This document shows, piece by piece, positions 31,900-39,353 of a stretch of 64,000 bases of DNA. Each line of letters begins with the position of its first letter. Position 1 is the first letter of the stretch. The notes below the pieces were generated by a model, which did no database searches, was not told the DNA's origin, and saw only the letters and a list, made by a program, of their open reading frames with translations. The position numbers and the translations under genes were made by a program. Source of the DNA: DASQFQ01 sp963811595 (lineage in GTDB: Bacteria > Actinomycetota > Thermoleophilia > Solirubrobacterales > Solirubrobacteraceae); assembly GCA_963811595.1 (NCBI GenBank), contig CAWERW010000008.1:248001-312000 (forward strand), written 5' to 3'.

Positions 31900-31977
31900 G
31901 GGCGCCTCCTTTGCCAGGAGTTCTCGGACACCACGATTACACCCGCCGCTCGGCTCCGGTTCCCAACCCCGGCGAAT

Positions 31978-32009
31978 CCTCACCCCCCACGGGTGAGGGC
32001 GCCTCACCC
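31978..32009. promoter_or_regulatory. Three-arm alternative-hairpin element
   Basis: CCTCACCC (31978-31985), GGGTGAGG (31991-31998) and CCTCACCC (32002-32009) are exact complements. The middle arm can pair with either neighbour, giving two exclusive 8-bp hairpins. The element lies 42 bases before the start of the PLDc_N/SHOCT gene, with no T-run. It may be a switchable leader or a binding site. Confidence 0.4.
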
Positions 32010-32050
32010 ACTCCGCGGCGAGGCTCGCGCCAACTTCAAGGAGGCAGTCA

Positions 32051-32443
32051 ATGGTGCTCGCAGCCGATTACCCGTTCCTGGACGTGTTCTGGACGATGAT
32101 CCTCTTCTTCTGCTGGGTCGCGTGGATCTGGATGCTGATCATGATCTTCAGCGACGTCTTCCGGCGCGACATCTCCGGCTGGTCGAAAGCCGGCTGGTGC
32201 GCCTTCGTCCTCGTGCTGCCGTTCCTCGGCGCATTCGTCTACCTGATCGCGAACGGCAAGGGCCTGACCGAACGCCGCATCCACGAGGCACAGGCCTCGC
32301 AGGCGAACTTCGATCAGTACGTCCGGACGGTCGCCGCGGACGGCGGCTCGGCGGGCGAGATCGAGCGCGCCAAGCAGCTGCTCGACAGCGGCGCGATCAA
32401 CCAGGCCGAGTTCGACCAGCTCAAGGCGAAAGCGCTCGCCTGA
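32051..32443 (+). CDS. Small membrane protein with PLDc_N and SHOCT domains
   Basis: 130 residues. Two membrane helices (~10-33 and ~48-67) form the PLDc_N-type region (WIWMLIMIFSDVFRRD, LPFLGAFVYLIANGKGL). The C-terminus is a SHOCT helix pair (EIERAKQLLDSGAINQAEFD). AAGGAGG lies upstream of the ATG. Common in actinobacteria, function unknown. Confidence 0.85.
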   Translation: MVLAADYPFLDVFWTMILFFCWVAWIWMLIMIFSDVFRRDISGWSKAGWCAFVLVLPFLGAFVYLIANGKGLTERRIHEAQASQANFDQYVRTVAADGGSAGEIERAKQLLDSGAINQAEFDQLKAKALA

Positions 32444-32458
32444 ACGCTGCTCGCTCGC

Positions 32459-32776
32459 CTACTTGATGTCCGTGAGCTTCTGGTCGGCCTCGATGTCGAA
32501 CCGAACGCGCTTGCCGTCGTCGGCGACCTCCGTGACCTTCACGCTGATGCCCAGGCGCTTGCCCTCCGGGAAGTCCATCGTGCAGCGGGTGGTCGCGCCG
32601 ACCTCTGCCTTCAGCGCGTCCGGGCACTTCGCGGGCGGCGCCTGCTGACCCACCGACTTCGTGAGGCCCGCGCGGGTCTGCTTCTCGACCTCGGCGCGGC
32701 TCACGTTGTCGGGTCCTCCGCAGCCGACGGTCAGCAGGGCGAGCGAAGCGAGGGGAACCGCGAGGAATAGGCGCAT
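32459..32776 (-). CDS. Lipoprotein with DUF4333-type domain
   Basis: 105 residues. The signal peptide ends at TVGC (Cys19 is the lipidated residue). The mature domain has SRAEVEKQTRAGLTKSVGQ and the CPDALKAEVGATTRCTMDFP pattern with two Cys, typical of actinobacterial DUF4333 lipoproteins. Anchored outside the membrane; role unknown. Confidence 0.83.
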   Translation of the reverse strand: MRLFLAVPLASLALLTVGCGGPDNVSRAEVEKQTRAGLTKSVGQQAPPAKCPDALKAEVGATTRCTMDFPEGKRLGISVKVTEVADDGKRVRFDIEADQKLTDIK

Positions 32777-32791
32777 GGCGCAAGCTAACAC

Positions 32792-32809
32792 GGCCCGCTG
32801 TTGCGGGCC
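32792..32809. other. GC hairpin with the same stem as the tRNA-Gly terminator
   Basis: GGCCCGC-TGTT-GCGGGCC, identical in both arms to the stem at 24628-24645. It is in the divergent gap between the lipoprotein and YCII genes, where no transcript should end, and has no T-run. Possibly a decayed terminator or a protein-binding hairpin. Confidence 0.35.
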
Positions 32810-32908
32810 TATCGTTGTGTGGCGGCACGATGTCGAGAAGCGCCGGCCGGCTCCGCTCACCAGGTGAAGGCCACGACAGGCGCGGCCCCACGACACCAGG
32901 AGACCACC

Positions 32909-33319
32909 ATGCCGAAGTACCTGCTCCTCAAGCACTACAGCGGCGGCCCTGAGCCGCACCACCCCTTCCCCCCGATGGACCAGTGGGCGCCCGAGGACGT
33001 GGAGGCGCACTTCGCCTTCCTCCGGCACGTCAGGGAGCAGCTCGAGGAGAACGGCGAGTACGTCGACGGGCAGGCGCTCACGCCGGCGCAGACCTGGGTG
33101 CGCTACGGCGGCCCGGACGCCGCGCCGGTCACCACCGACGGCCCGCTGCCCGAGACCAGCGACCTCGTGGCGGGCTGGTACATGGTGGACGTGGAGTCGC
33201 ACGAGCGCGCGGTCGAGATCGCGGCCTACATCTCCTCCGAGCCCGGCCCGGGCGGCGGGCCGCTGCACGAGTGGATCGACGTCCGCGAGGTCATGGCCAA
33301 GTCGTCGTCGGAGGAGTGA
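32909..33319 (+). CDS. YCII/DGPF-domain protein, partner of the ECF sigma factor
   Basis: 136 residues. YCII-related fold with MPKYLLLKHYSGG, the motif TTDGPLPETSDLVAGWYMVD (this family's DGPF-like segment) and the C-terminal EWIDVREVM. AGGAG lies upstream of ATG at 32909. Its stop overlaps the sigma-factor GTG (GTGA). In the ECF42 group, DGPF proteins are the typical neighbour in place of an anti-sigma factor. Confidence 0.88.
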   Translation: MPKYLLLKHYSGGPEPHHPFPPMDQWAPEDVEAHFAFLRHVREQLEENGEYVDGQALTPAQTWVRYGGPDAAPVTTDGPLPETSDLVAGWYMVDVESHERAVEIAAYISSEPGPGGGPLHEWIDVREVMAKSSSEE

Positions 33320-34536
33320 CCGGCGTGCTGGACGAGGGCGCGCTGCGCGCCCTCGTCCCGCGGGTCCTGGCGGGCCTGGTCCGCCGGGGCGAGGACTTCG
33401 ACGCCGCCGAGGACGCGCTCCAGGAGGCGTTGCTGGAAGCGCTCCGGGTCTGGCCCGACCACGCCCCGGACGACCCGCGCGCGTGGCTGACCACGGTCGC
33501 GACGCGGCGGCTCGTCGACGCCCGGCGTAGCGAGGCCGCCCGGACCCGCCGCGAGGAGACGATCCACGCCGAGCCGCCGCCGGGCCCCACCGAGGAGGGC
33601 GACGACACCCTCTTCGTGCTGTTCTGCTGCTGCCACCCCGACCTCTCCCCTGCGTCCCAGGTGGCGCTGACCCTGCGCGCCGTCGGCGGCCTCACCACCC
33701 GCGAGATCGCCGACGCCTTCTTCGTCCCCGAGGCGACGATGGCGCAGCGGATCAGCCGCGCCAAGCGCACCCTCAGCGGGCGCCGCCTGGACCGGCCCGG
33801 TGACCTCGCCGTCGTGCTGCGCGTGCTCTACCTCGTCTACACGGCCGGTCACTCCGGCCGCGTGGACCTGGCCGGCGAGGCGATCCGGCTCGCGCGCCAG
33901 CTGACGCTCGCGACCGAGGAGCCGGAGGCGCGAGGGTTGCTTGCGCTGATGCTCCTCAACCACGCGCGCCACCGGGCGCGCGTCGACGCCGAGGGCCGGA
34001 TCGTCACGCTCGACCGGCAGGACCGCGGCCTGTGGGACACGCGCGAGATCGCCGAGGGCGTGCGCGTCCTGCAGTCCGCGCTGGCGATGGAGCGCCCCGG
34101 CCGCTACCAGGTCGAGGCCGCGATCGCCGCCCTGCACGACGACGCGGCGAGCGCCGAGGAGACCGACTGGTCGCAGATCCTCGCCTGGTACGACGACCTC
34201 GTCGCACTGACCGACGACCCGGTGCGCGAGGACCCCGCCGCGGTGCTCGGCCGCGCGGTCGCGGCCGGCCACGTCCTCGGCGCCGCCGCCGGGCTGCGCG
34301 AGACCGACCGGCTGCGCGACGTGATCGGCGAACGGCACCGCTGGCACGCCGTCCGCGGGCACCTGCACGAGCTCGACGGCGACCTGCCCGCCGCCGCCAC
34401 GGCGTACGCCGAGGCCGCCCGCAGAGCCACGAACGTCGCCGAGCGCGACCACCTGGTCAGCCAGGCCGCGCGTGCGCGAGCCGCCTTACGAGTCGCCGAC
34501 GTCGACGTGGCCGTTCGCGACGAGCCAGCGGAGTGA
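33316..34536 (+). CDS. ECF42-type RNA polymerase sigma factor with long C-terminal extension
   Basis: 406 residues. Sigma region 2 (EDALQEALLEALRVWPDHAP, ...RAWLTTVATRRLVD) and region 4 (LRAVGGLTTREIADAFFVPEATMAQRISRAKRTL) cover the first ~165 residues. The rest is the helical (TPR-like) extension of this group, with TAYAEAARRATN near the end. No anti-sigma gene is nearby, so control may come through the extension and the YCII partner. The 3' end overlaps the convergent epimerase by 51 bases. Confidence 0.9.
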   Translation: MTGVLDEGALRALVPRVLAGLVRRGEDFDAAEDALQEALLEALRVWPDHAPDDPRAWLTTVATRRLVDARRSEAARTRREETIHAEPPPGPTEEGDDTLFVLFCCCHPDLSPASQVALTLRAVGGLTTREIADAFFVPEATMAQRISRAKRTLSGRRLDRPGDLAVVLRVLYLVYTAGHSGRVDLAGEAIRLARQLTLATEEPEARGLLALMLLNHARHRARVDAEGRIVTLDRQDRGLWDTREIAEGVRVLQSALAMERPGRYQVEAAIAALHDDAASAEETDWSQILAWYDDLVALTDDPVREDPAAVLGRAVAAGHVLGAAAGLRETDRLRDVIGERHRWHAVRGHLHELDGDLPAAATAYAEAARRATNVAERDHLVSQAARARAALRVADVDVAVRDEPAE

Positions 34537-35445
34537 CTCGTGCAGGGCGTCGAGTGAGCTGAACCGCGGCCGGTACCCGAGGACCTCGCGGGCGCGGTCG
34601 ATGCTCGCGGCGATGCCGCGGGCGACGTGCTCGCGGCTGACCTCCGCGTGCTCGGCGCCGACGCGCCGCTCGAACTCCGCCCAGTCGACGAGCTCGATCG
34701 CCGGCTCGCGGCCGAACCATCCGGCCACGCCGGCCGCCAGCCCGCGCAGCGTCATCGCCTGCTCGGACACCACGTGGAAGCTCGATCCGACGGCGGCCGG
34801 CCGGGCGAGCGCCCGCTCGAAGGCCTGCGCGACATCGTCCGCGTGCACGTGGTGCAGGACGCCGAGCCCGAGGTCGGGCAGCGGGAGCGGCTCGCCGGTG
34901 GCCAAGCGCCGCCAGACGTCGAGATCCAGGTTGCCCGCCGGCGTGATGCACGGCCACGGACCGCTGATGTGCCCGGGATGCAGCACCACGCTCGGCACGC
35001 CGCCGGCGATCGTCTCGCGGTGCAGCAACGCCTCGATCGCCGCCTTGCCGGTCCCGTACTCGCCGTAGGCGGTGCGCGGCTCGTCCTCGGTGACGGGCAC
35101 CCGCGCGACCGGGCCGTGCACCCAGATCGTGCCGCAGTGCAGCAGCAAGGGGCGGGTCGGCCGCAGCGCGTCCACGAGCTGCCGCGCCGACTCGGGCGTG
35201 AAGCAGAGCATGTCGACGACGGCGTCCGCCCCCAGCGCGGCGATCCGCTCGCCGAACGTCCCCGCCGCGTCCTCGGCCTCCCGGTCGGCCACGACCCGCT
35301 CGACCCGGCGCCACTCCGGTGCCGGCAGGTACGGATCGCGCGCGCCCCGGCTGAGCGCCACGACCTCATGGCCGCCCCGCACCAGCCGCGGGATCAGGTA
35401 GGTCCCGACGTGGCCGGTGGCGCCGATGACGACGATGCGGCTCAT
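34486..35445 (-). CDS. NAD(P)-dependent epimerase/dehydratase-family protein
   Basis: 319 residues, extended SDR. Rossmann motif VIGATGHVGTYL (5-16), TIWVHGP with the likely catalytic region, YGTGKAAIEALL (Tyr-x-x-x-Lys), and PGHISGPW. The C-terminal domain ends within the opposite ECF gene. Substrate unknown. Confidence 0.87.
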   Translation of the reverse strand: MSRIVVIGATGHVGTYLIPRLVRGGHEVVALSRGARDPYLPAPEWRRVERVVADREAEDAAGTFGERIAALGADAVVDMLCFTPESARQLVDALRPTRPLLLHCGTIWVHGPVARVPVTEDEPRTAYGEYGTGKAAIEALLHRETIAGGVPSVVLHPGHISGPWPCITPAGNLDLDVWRRLATGEPLPLPDLGLGVLHHVHADDVAQAFERALARPAAVGSSFHVVSEQAMTLRGLAAGVAGWFGREPAIELVDWAEFERRVGAEHAEVSREHVARGIAASIDRAREVLGYRPRFSSLDALHESLRWLVANGHVDVGDS

Positions 35446-35772
35446 CGCGCGAGCGTACCCGTCGCCCCCGGAAGGAGGAGACCGCCCGTTTAGCCACCGG
35501 CCCGCGCGGAGAGGGCCAGACCAAGGGCTCGGCCTCTAGGGCATTCGGTTCGCCCGGCCGGGCTCTGAGGGCGTATGAGACGCGCACCGTTTTGAGCGGT
35601 TGCGCGGCTCTGCGCCCGACTGTCCCAACTGCGTGATCAACCTCGCGGCCGACAAGCGCGTCGTGCCCGCAATGCCGGGTAAGGCATCTCCCCGCGCCCC
35701 TAAGGGCCCGCCTCCCCCACGTCGCTCCATCCTCCCGATGTGGCGCGGCGCGGCGTAGCCGAGCATGGATCC
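35446..35772. other. 327-base gap with no credible gene
   Basis: No ORF here resembles a known protein. It contains a perfect 12-base palindrome GCCCGGCCGGGC (35552-35563). It probably holds the promoters of the epimerase gene on the left and the ParB-like gene on the right. Nothing else is recognised. Confidence 0.5.
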
Positions 35773-36225
35773 ATGTTCATGACAGGGTCAGGTCACATCG
35801 ACGCCGAGCGCGCCTTCACGGTGGTCGCGCGCTCCCGCAGGCGCGCCGCGATCGCGCGCTGGCTGCGGCGCGAGCCCGCCGGCCGCGGGCGGCTCCCGGT
35901 CTACGACGGACGGGCGTTCCGCGGCGCGGGCGCGCGCCCACGGAGCGGGGTCCGCGAGATCCCGCTGGAGGCGATCCGCGGCACGCTCGAGCCCAGCCGG
36001 GCGGAGCAGTTCGACCGCGCGTTCCGGCCCGCTGCGAGCGCGCAGCGCCGGTGGCAGCGGATCTGGCTGGCCGAGCAGCGCGGCGCGGTGCTGCCGCCGA
36101 TCTCCGTCGTCCCCGCCGGCGACGCGTACGCGGTCCGCGACGGCCATCACCGCGTGTCGGTGGCCAGGGCGCGCGGCGCCGTGTCGATCGACGCGACCGT
36201 CGACGCTGCGCCGCTCGCTGCCTAG
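35773..36225 (+). CDS. ParB-like N-terminal-domain protein
   Basis: 150 residues. Basic N-terminus (VARSRRRAAIARWLRRE), a linker, then the ParB/sulfiredoxin-like core: GVREIPLEAIRGTLEPS, PPISVVPAGDAYAVRDGHHR with the DGHHRVSVARA motif. Such proteins are frequent in actinobacteria and lack the DNA-binding half of true ParB. ATG at 35773. Its stop shares CTAG with the convergent FAD oxidase. Confidence 0.72.
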   Translation: MFMTGSGHIDAERAFTVVARSRRRAAIARWLRREPAGRGRLPVYDGRAFRGAGARPRSGVREIPLEAIRGTLEPSRAEQFDRAFRPAASAQRRWQRIWLAEQRGAVLPPISVVPAGDAYAVRDGHHRVSVARARGAVSIDATVDAAPLAA

Positions 36226-37592
36226 GGCCTGATGTTCTGGTTGTGATGGAAGAGGTTGCCGGGATCGAACCTGCGCTTGACGTCGACCAGGCGGTCGTAG
36301 TTGCCCTTGTAGTTGTCGCGGATGCGCTCCTGGTCGTCGCCGGCCATGAAGTTGACGTAGCCGCCGGGCTCTGAGTGCGGCGCGGTGGCGTCGTAGAAGT
36401 CGCGCACCCAGTTCGTGTTCGCCTCGTTCTCAGCCGGGTCCGGCCACATGCCGGCGATCACCGTGGCGTACGTCGCGTCGCGGTAGGCGAACGCCGTCGC
36501 GTCCGGCGCCACCCGGTGGCACGCGCCGTTGATCGGGTAGATGTGCACGGTCGAGTTGACCGTGGGGATCTTCGGGCCGTGCTCGAGGTGCGCGGCGATC
36601 GCGTCGTCGGTGAGCTCCGTGACGAAGTTCGCCTTCCAGTAGTGCTGGAGCCCGGGCGGGACGAGCGCGTCGAACGCGCTGTTGAGCGCCGGGTACGGCA
36701 TCGGGCCGACCATCTCGGCGACCACCGGCGCGACGTCGCGCAGCGGCTTCAGCGCGGCCTCGCCCTCGTCGAGCGGCCCCGACCAGCAGGCCACGAACGC
36801 GATGAACGGCTCGCCGTGGCGGTCCTCCGGGATGAACGGCAGCGGCGGCGCGATCTGCCACGCGGGGAAGCCGCCGAGCTGCTCCGGGGCGTCCTGGATG
36901 AACTCGCGGTAGAAGCGCAGCACGTCGCCGGCGGCGTCGAGCTCGAAGAACATCGGCCCGCCGTAGATCTCGCTCACCGGGTGCAGCCGGTACTCGAGCG
37001 CGGTGACGACGCCGAAGTTCCCGCCGCCACCGCGCAGCGCCCAGAACAGGTCCTCGTTCTCGCGTTCGGTGGCGGCCACGATCTGCCCGTCGGCCGTCAC
37101 GACCTCGGCCCCGATCAGGTTGTCGCACGAGAGGCCGCAGCCCCGGCTCAGGTAGCCGATGCCGCCGCCGAGCGTGAGCCCGCCGACGCCGGTCGTGGAG
37201 ATGATGCCGCCCGTGGTCGCGAGGCCGTGGGCGTGCGTCGCGTCGTTGAACGCGCCCCACGTCGCGCCGCCCTGCGCCCGCGCGGTCTGCCGCGCCGGGT
37301 CGACCTCGACGCCCTGCATGCGGACGAGGTCGATCACGACCGCGTCGTCGGCGGTGCCGAAGCCCGGCACGCTGTGCGAGCCGCCGCGCACCGCGACGGC
37401 GAGCCCGTTCTCGCGCGCGTAGTTCACCGCCGCCACGACGTCGCCGGTGCCCTCGCAGCGCACGACGACGTTCGGCCGCCGGTCGATCATCGCGTTGTAG
37501 ACGCGGCGGGCGTCGTCGTAGTCGGCGTCGTCCGGCGTGATCGTCTGGCCCCGGACCTGGTCGCGAAGCCCCTGCACGGTTACGGTCGCCAT
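36222..37592 (-). CDS. FAD-linked oxidase, berberine-bridge/GGDEF-less BBE type with two covalent FAD sites
   Basis: 456 residues. PCMH-type FAD domain with His73 (RGGSHSVPG) and Cys156 (GLSCDN), the pair that binds FAD bicovalently, plus GVGGLTLGGGIGYL. The C-terminal BBE segment is YYD-like and ends VDVKRRFDPGNLFHHNQNI. It should oxidise an alcohol, sugar or similar with O2. No signal peptide is seen. ATG at 37592. Confidence 0.92.
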   Translation of the reverse strand: MATVTVQGLRDQVRGQTITPDDADYDDARRVYNAMIDRRPNVVVRCEGTGDVVAAVNYARENGLAVAVRGGSHSVPGFGTADDAVVIDLVRMQGVEVDPARQTARAQGGATWGAFNDATHAHGLATTGGIISTTGVGGLTLGGGIGYLSRGCGLSCDNLIGAEVVTADGQIVAATERENEDLFWALRGGGGNFGVVTALEYRLHPVSEIYGGPMFFELDAAGDVLRFYREFIQDAPEQLGGFPAWQIAPPLPFIPEDRHGEPFIAFVACWSGPLDEGEAALKPLRDVAPVVAEMVGPMPYPALNSAFDALVPPGLQHYWKANFVTELTDDAIAAHLEHGPKIPTVNSTVHIYPINGACHRVAPDATAFAYRDATYATVIAGMWPDPAENEANTNWVRDFYDATAPHSEPGGYVNFMAGDDQERIRDNYKGNYDRLVDVKRRFDPGNLFHHNQNIRP

Positions 37593-37706
37593 CGACTGAC
37601 CTCCTGTACTCGTTCGAGCGTGATCCTCCTACGGGCACACGGCGATTGGAACCGCGGTATTCCCAGGTCGGCCCCTTCGGGCAACGTGCCCGGCTACCGT
37701 CCGGCC

Positions 37707-38234
37707 ATGCGGCTCGCGACGCCCGAGGACGCCCCCGCGATCTCCGCGCTCATGCGGGCCTCGATCCTCGAGCTGTTCCCGCGCTTCCACGACGCGCAGC
37801 AGACCGCGAGCGCGGCGGAGCACATCGGCGCGCTCGACCTCGCGCTGATCGAGGACGGCACCTACTACGTGCACGAGGAGGGCGGCGAGATCGTCGCCTG
37901 CGGCGGCTGGAGCCGGCGCGACAAGCTGTTCACCGGCGCCGGCGAGGCGGCGGGCGACGCGCGGCTGCTCGACCCGGCCACGGAGCCGGCGCGCGTGCGC
38001 GCGATGTTCGTGCGCGGCGACCGGACCCGGCGCGGCCTCGGCCGCGCGATCCTCGACGCCTGCGAGCGCGCCGCGCACGCCGAGGGCTTCACCACGCTCG
38101 CGCTGATGGCGACGCTGCCCGGCGAGCCGCTCTACCGCGCGTTCGGCTTCGAGGAGACGGGGCGCGAGATGATCCGCATGCCCGACGGCGTGCTGATCGA
38201 CGGCGTCGCGATGGAGCGCCCGATCCGGCTCTAG
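37707..38234 (+). CDS. GNAT-family N-acetyltransferase
   Basis: 175 residues. MRLATPEDAPAISALMRAS start, GGEIVACGGWSRRDK, the acetyl-CoA motif VRGDRTRRGLGRAILDACE (~112-130) and YRAFGFEETGR. Substrate unknown. ATG at 37707. The stop shares CTAG with the convergent methyltransferase-like gene. Confidence 0.88.
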   Translation: MRLATPEDAPAISALMRASILELFPRFHDAQQTASAAEHIGALDLALIEDGTYYVHEEGGEIVACGGWSRRDKLFTGAGEAAGDARLLDPATEPARVRAMFVRGDRTRRGLGRAILDACERAAHAEGFTTLALMATLPGEPLYRAFGFEETGREMIRMPDGVLIDGVAMERPIRL

Positions 38235-38683
38235 CGGGGGATCCAGCGCGGCGTAGAGGCCATGTAGGCCTCGTAGTCGGCGCCGAAGCGATCGCGCAGG
38301 CCGGGCTCCTCGATGAGGCGGAAGTAGGTGTCGTTGATGAGGAAGACCGTGCCCGCCCAGATCAGCACGGGCCACGAGCCGAACAGCGCCGCCTGGCCGA
38401 CCAGCACGGCGAGGACGCCGCTGATCATCGGGTTGCGCACGCGCCGGTAAGGGCCGCGCGCGACGAGCCGCTGCGTCGGATCCCAGGGTGCGAGCGTGCC
38501 CCGGCCCACGGTCGCGAACAGCGCGATCGTCCACGCCATGAGCCCGAGGCCGGCGGCGAGCAGCGCGGCGCCGAGCGGCCAGACGGGCCCGAGCGATGGA
38601 TCCTCGACGAGCAGGATCGGCACGAGCCCGGCGACGACGCCGGGGAGGAGCAGGACCGCGGCGAGGTGGCGCAGCACTCGCAT
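38231..38683 (-). CDS. Isoprenylcysteine carboxyl methyltransferase-like (ICMT/PEMT) membrane protein
   Basis: 150 residues, about four membrane helices. The C-terminal signature GPYRRVRNPMISGVLAVLVG and EEPGLRDRFGADYEAYMA is that of the ICMT/PEMT family of SAM-dependent membrane methyltransferases. ATG at 38683 (TGAGG upstream) is chosen; a longer start at 38731 would run into the HAD gene. Substrate unknown. Confidence 0.85.
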   Translation of the reverse strand: MRVLRHLAAVLLLPGVVAGLVPILLVEDPSLGPVWPLGAALLAAGLGLMAWTIALFATVGRGTLAPWDPTQRLVARGPYRRVRNPMISGVLAVLVGQAALFGSWPVLIWAGTVFLINDTYFRLIEEPGLRDRFGADYEAYMASTPRWIPR

Positions 38684-38687
38684 GGCC

Positions 38688-39353
38688 TCAGGCTCCCAGA
38701 ACCTCCGCCAGTGCGATGAGATCCTCGTCACACACGTCCGCCTCCGCCTCGGTCTCCGCGCCGGGGTGCTCGCGCGGCCGCGGGATGAACGCGGTGCGCA
38801 GCCCGCACTCCGCCGCCGCCGCCAGGTCGCTCCCGTGCGCGGCGACCATCATCGCCTCCCCCGGCTCGAGCCCGAGCGCGGCGACGCTGCCGAGGTACAC
38901 GCGCGGGTCGGGCTTGTAGGCGCGCGCGATCTCGGCGCCGAGGATCGCGTCCCACGGCAGGCCGGCGTGGCGCGCCAGCGCGACCGACTGGGCGATGTGC
39001 CCGTTCGAGCACGGCGCGATCACGAACCGCTCCTTCAGCCGGGTCAGGCCCGGCACGGTGTCCGGCCACGGGTCGAGCCGGTGCCAGGCGAGCGTCAGCT
39101 CGTCCCGCTCGGCCTCCCCCAGCTCCAGCCCGAGCTCGGCGAGCACGTCGTCGAGCGCCTCGCGGTGCAGCACGTCGAGCACGACCCACTCGCGCTCGCC
39201 GCTGCGCACGGTCTCGAGCTGCGGCTGGTAGCGCGCGCGCCAGGCGTCGGCCACCGGCGCGCCCGGCAGCCCGAGCGCCGCCGCCTCGCGGGCGACGCTC
39301 GTGCGCCAGTCGACGCAGGTGCCGAAGACGTCGAAGAGGAGCGCCCTTAGAAC
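38688..39353 (-). CDS. Haloacid dehalogenase type II-like hydrolase, start codon unresolved
   Basis: About 221 residues. HAD motif I LLFDVFGTCVDW with the nucleophile Asp, motif II APCSNGH, Lys in ARAYKPDPRVY, and the acid motif MMVAAHGSDLAAA. The reading frame needed for motif I has no ATG, GTG or TTG between the isocitrate lyase stop region and the motif. The nearest codons are ATC (39359) and GTT (39353), so the given start is approximate. A non-standard start or a base error is possible. Confidence 0.75.
   Translation of the reverse strand, partial: VLRALLFDVFGTCVDWRTSVAREAAALGLPGAPVADAWRARYQPQLETVRSGEREWVVLDVLHREALDDVLAELGLELGEAERDELTLAWHRLDPWPDTVPGLTRLKERFVIAPCSNGHIAQSVALARHAGLPWDAILGAEIARAYKPDPRVYLGSVAALGLEPGEAMMVAAHGSDLAAAAECGLRTAFIPRPREHPGAETEAEADVCDEDLIALAEVLGA

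Noticed and set aside
35536..35766. 76-codon minus-strand ORF in the 327-base gap
   Set aside because: No start signal, no recognisable motif, and poor codon use. More likely non-coding.
35773..36225. Chromosome partitioning protein ParB
   Set aside because: Only the small N-terminal ParB-like core is present. There is no helix-turn-helix domain, parA or parS.
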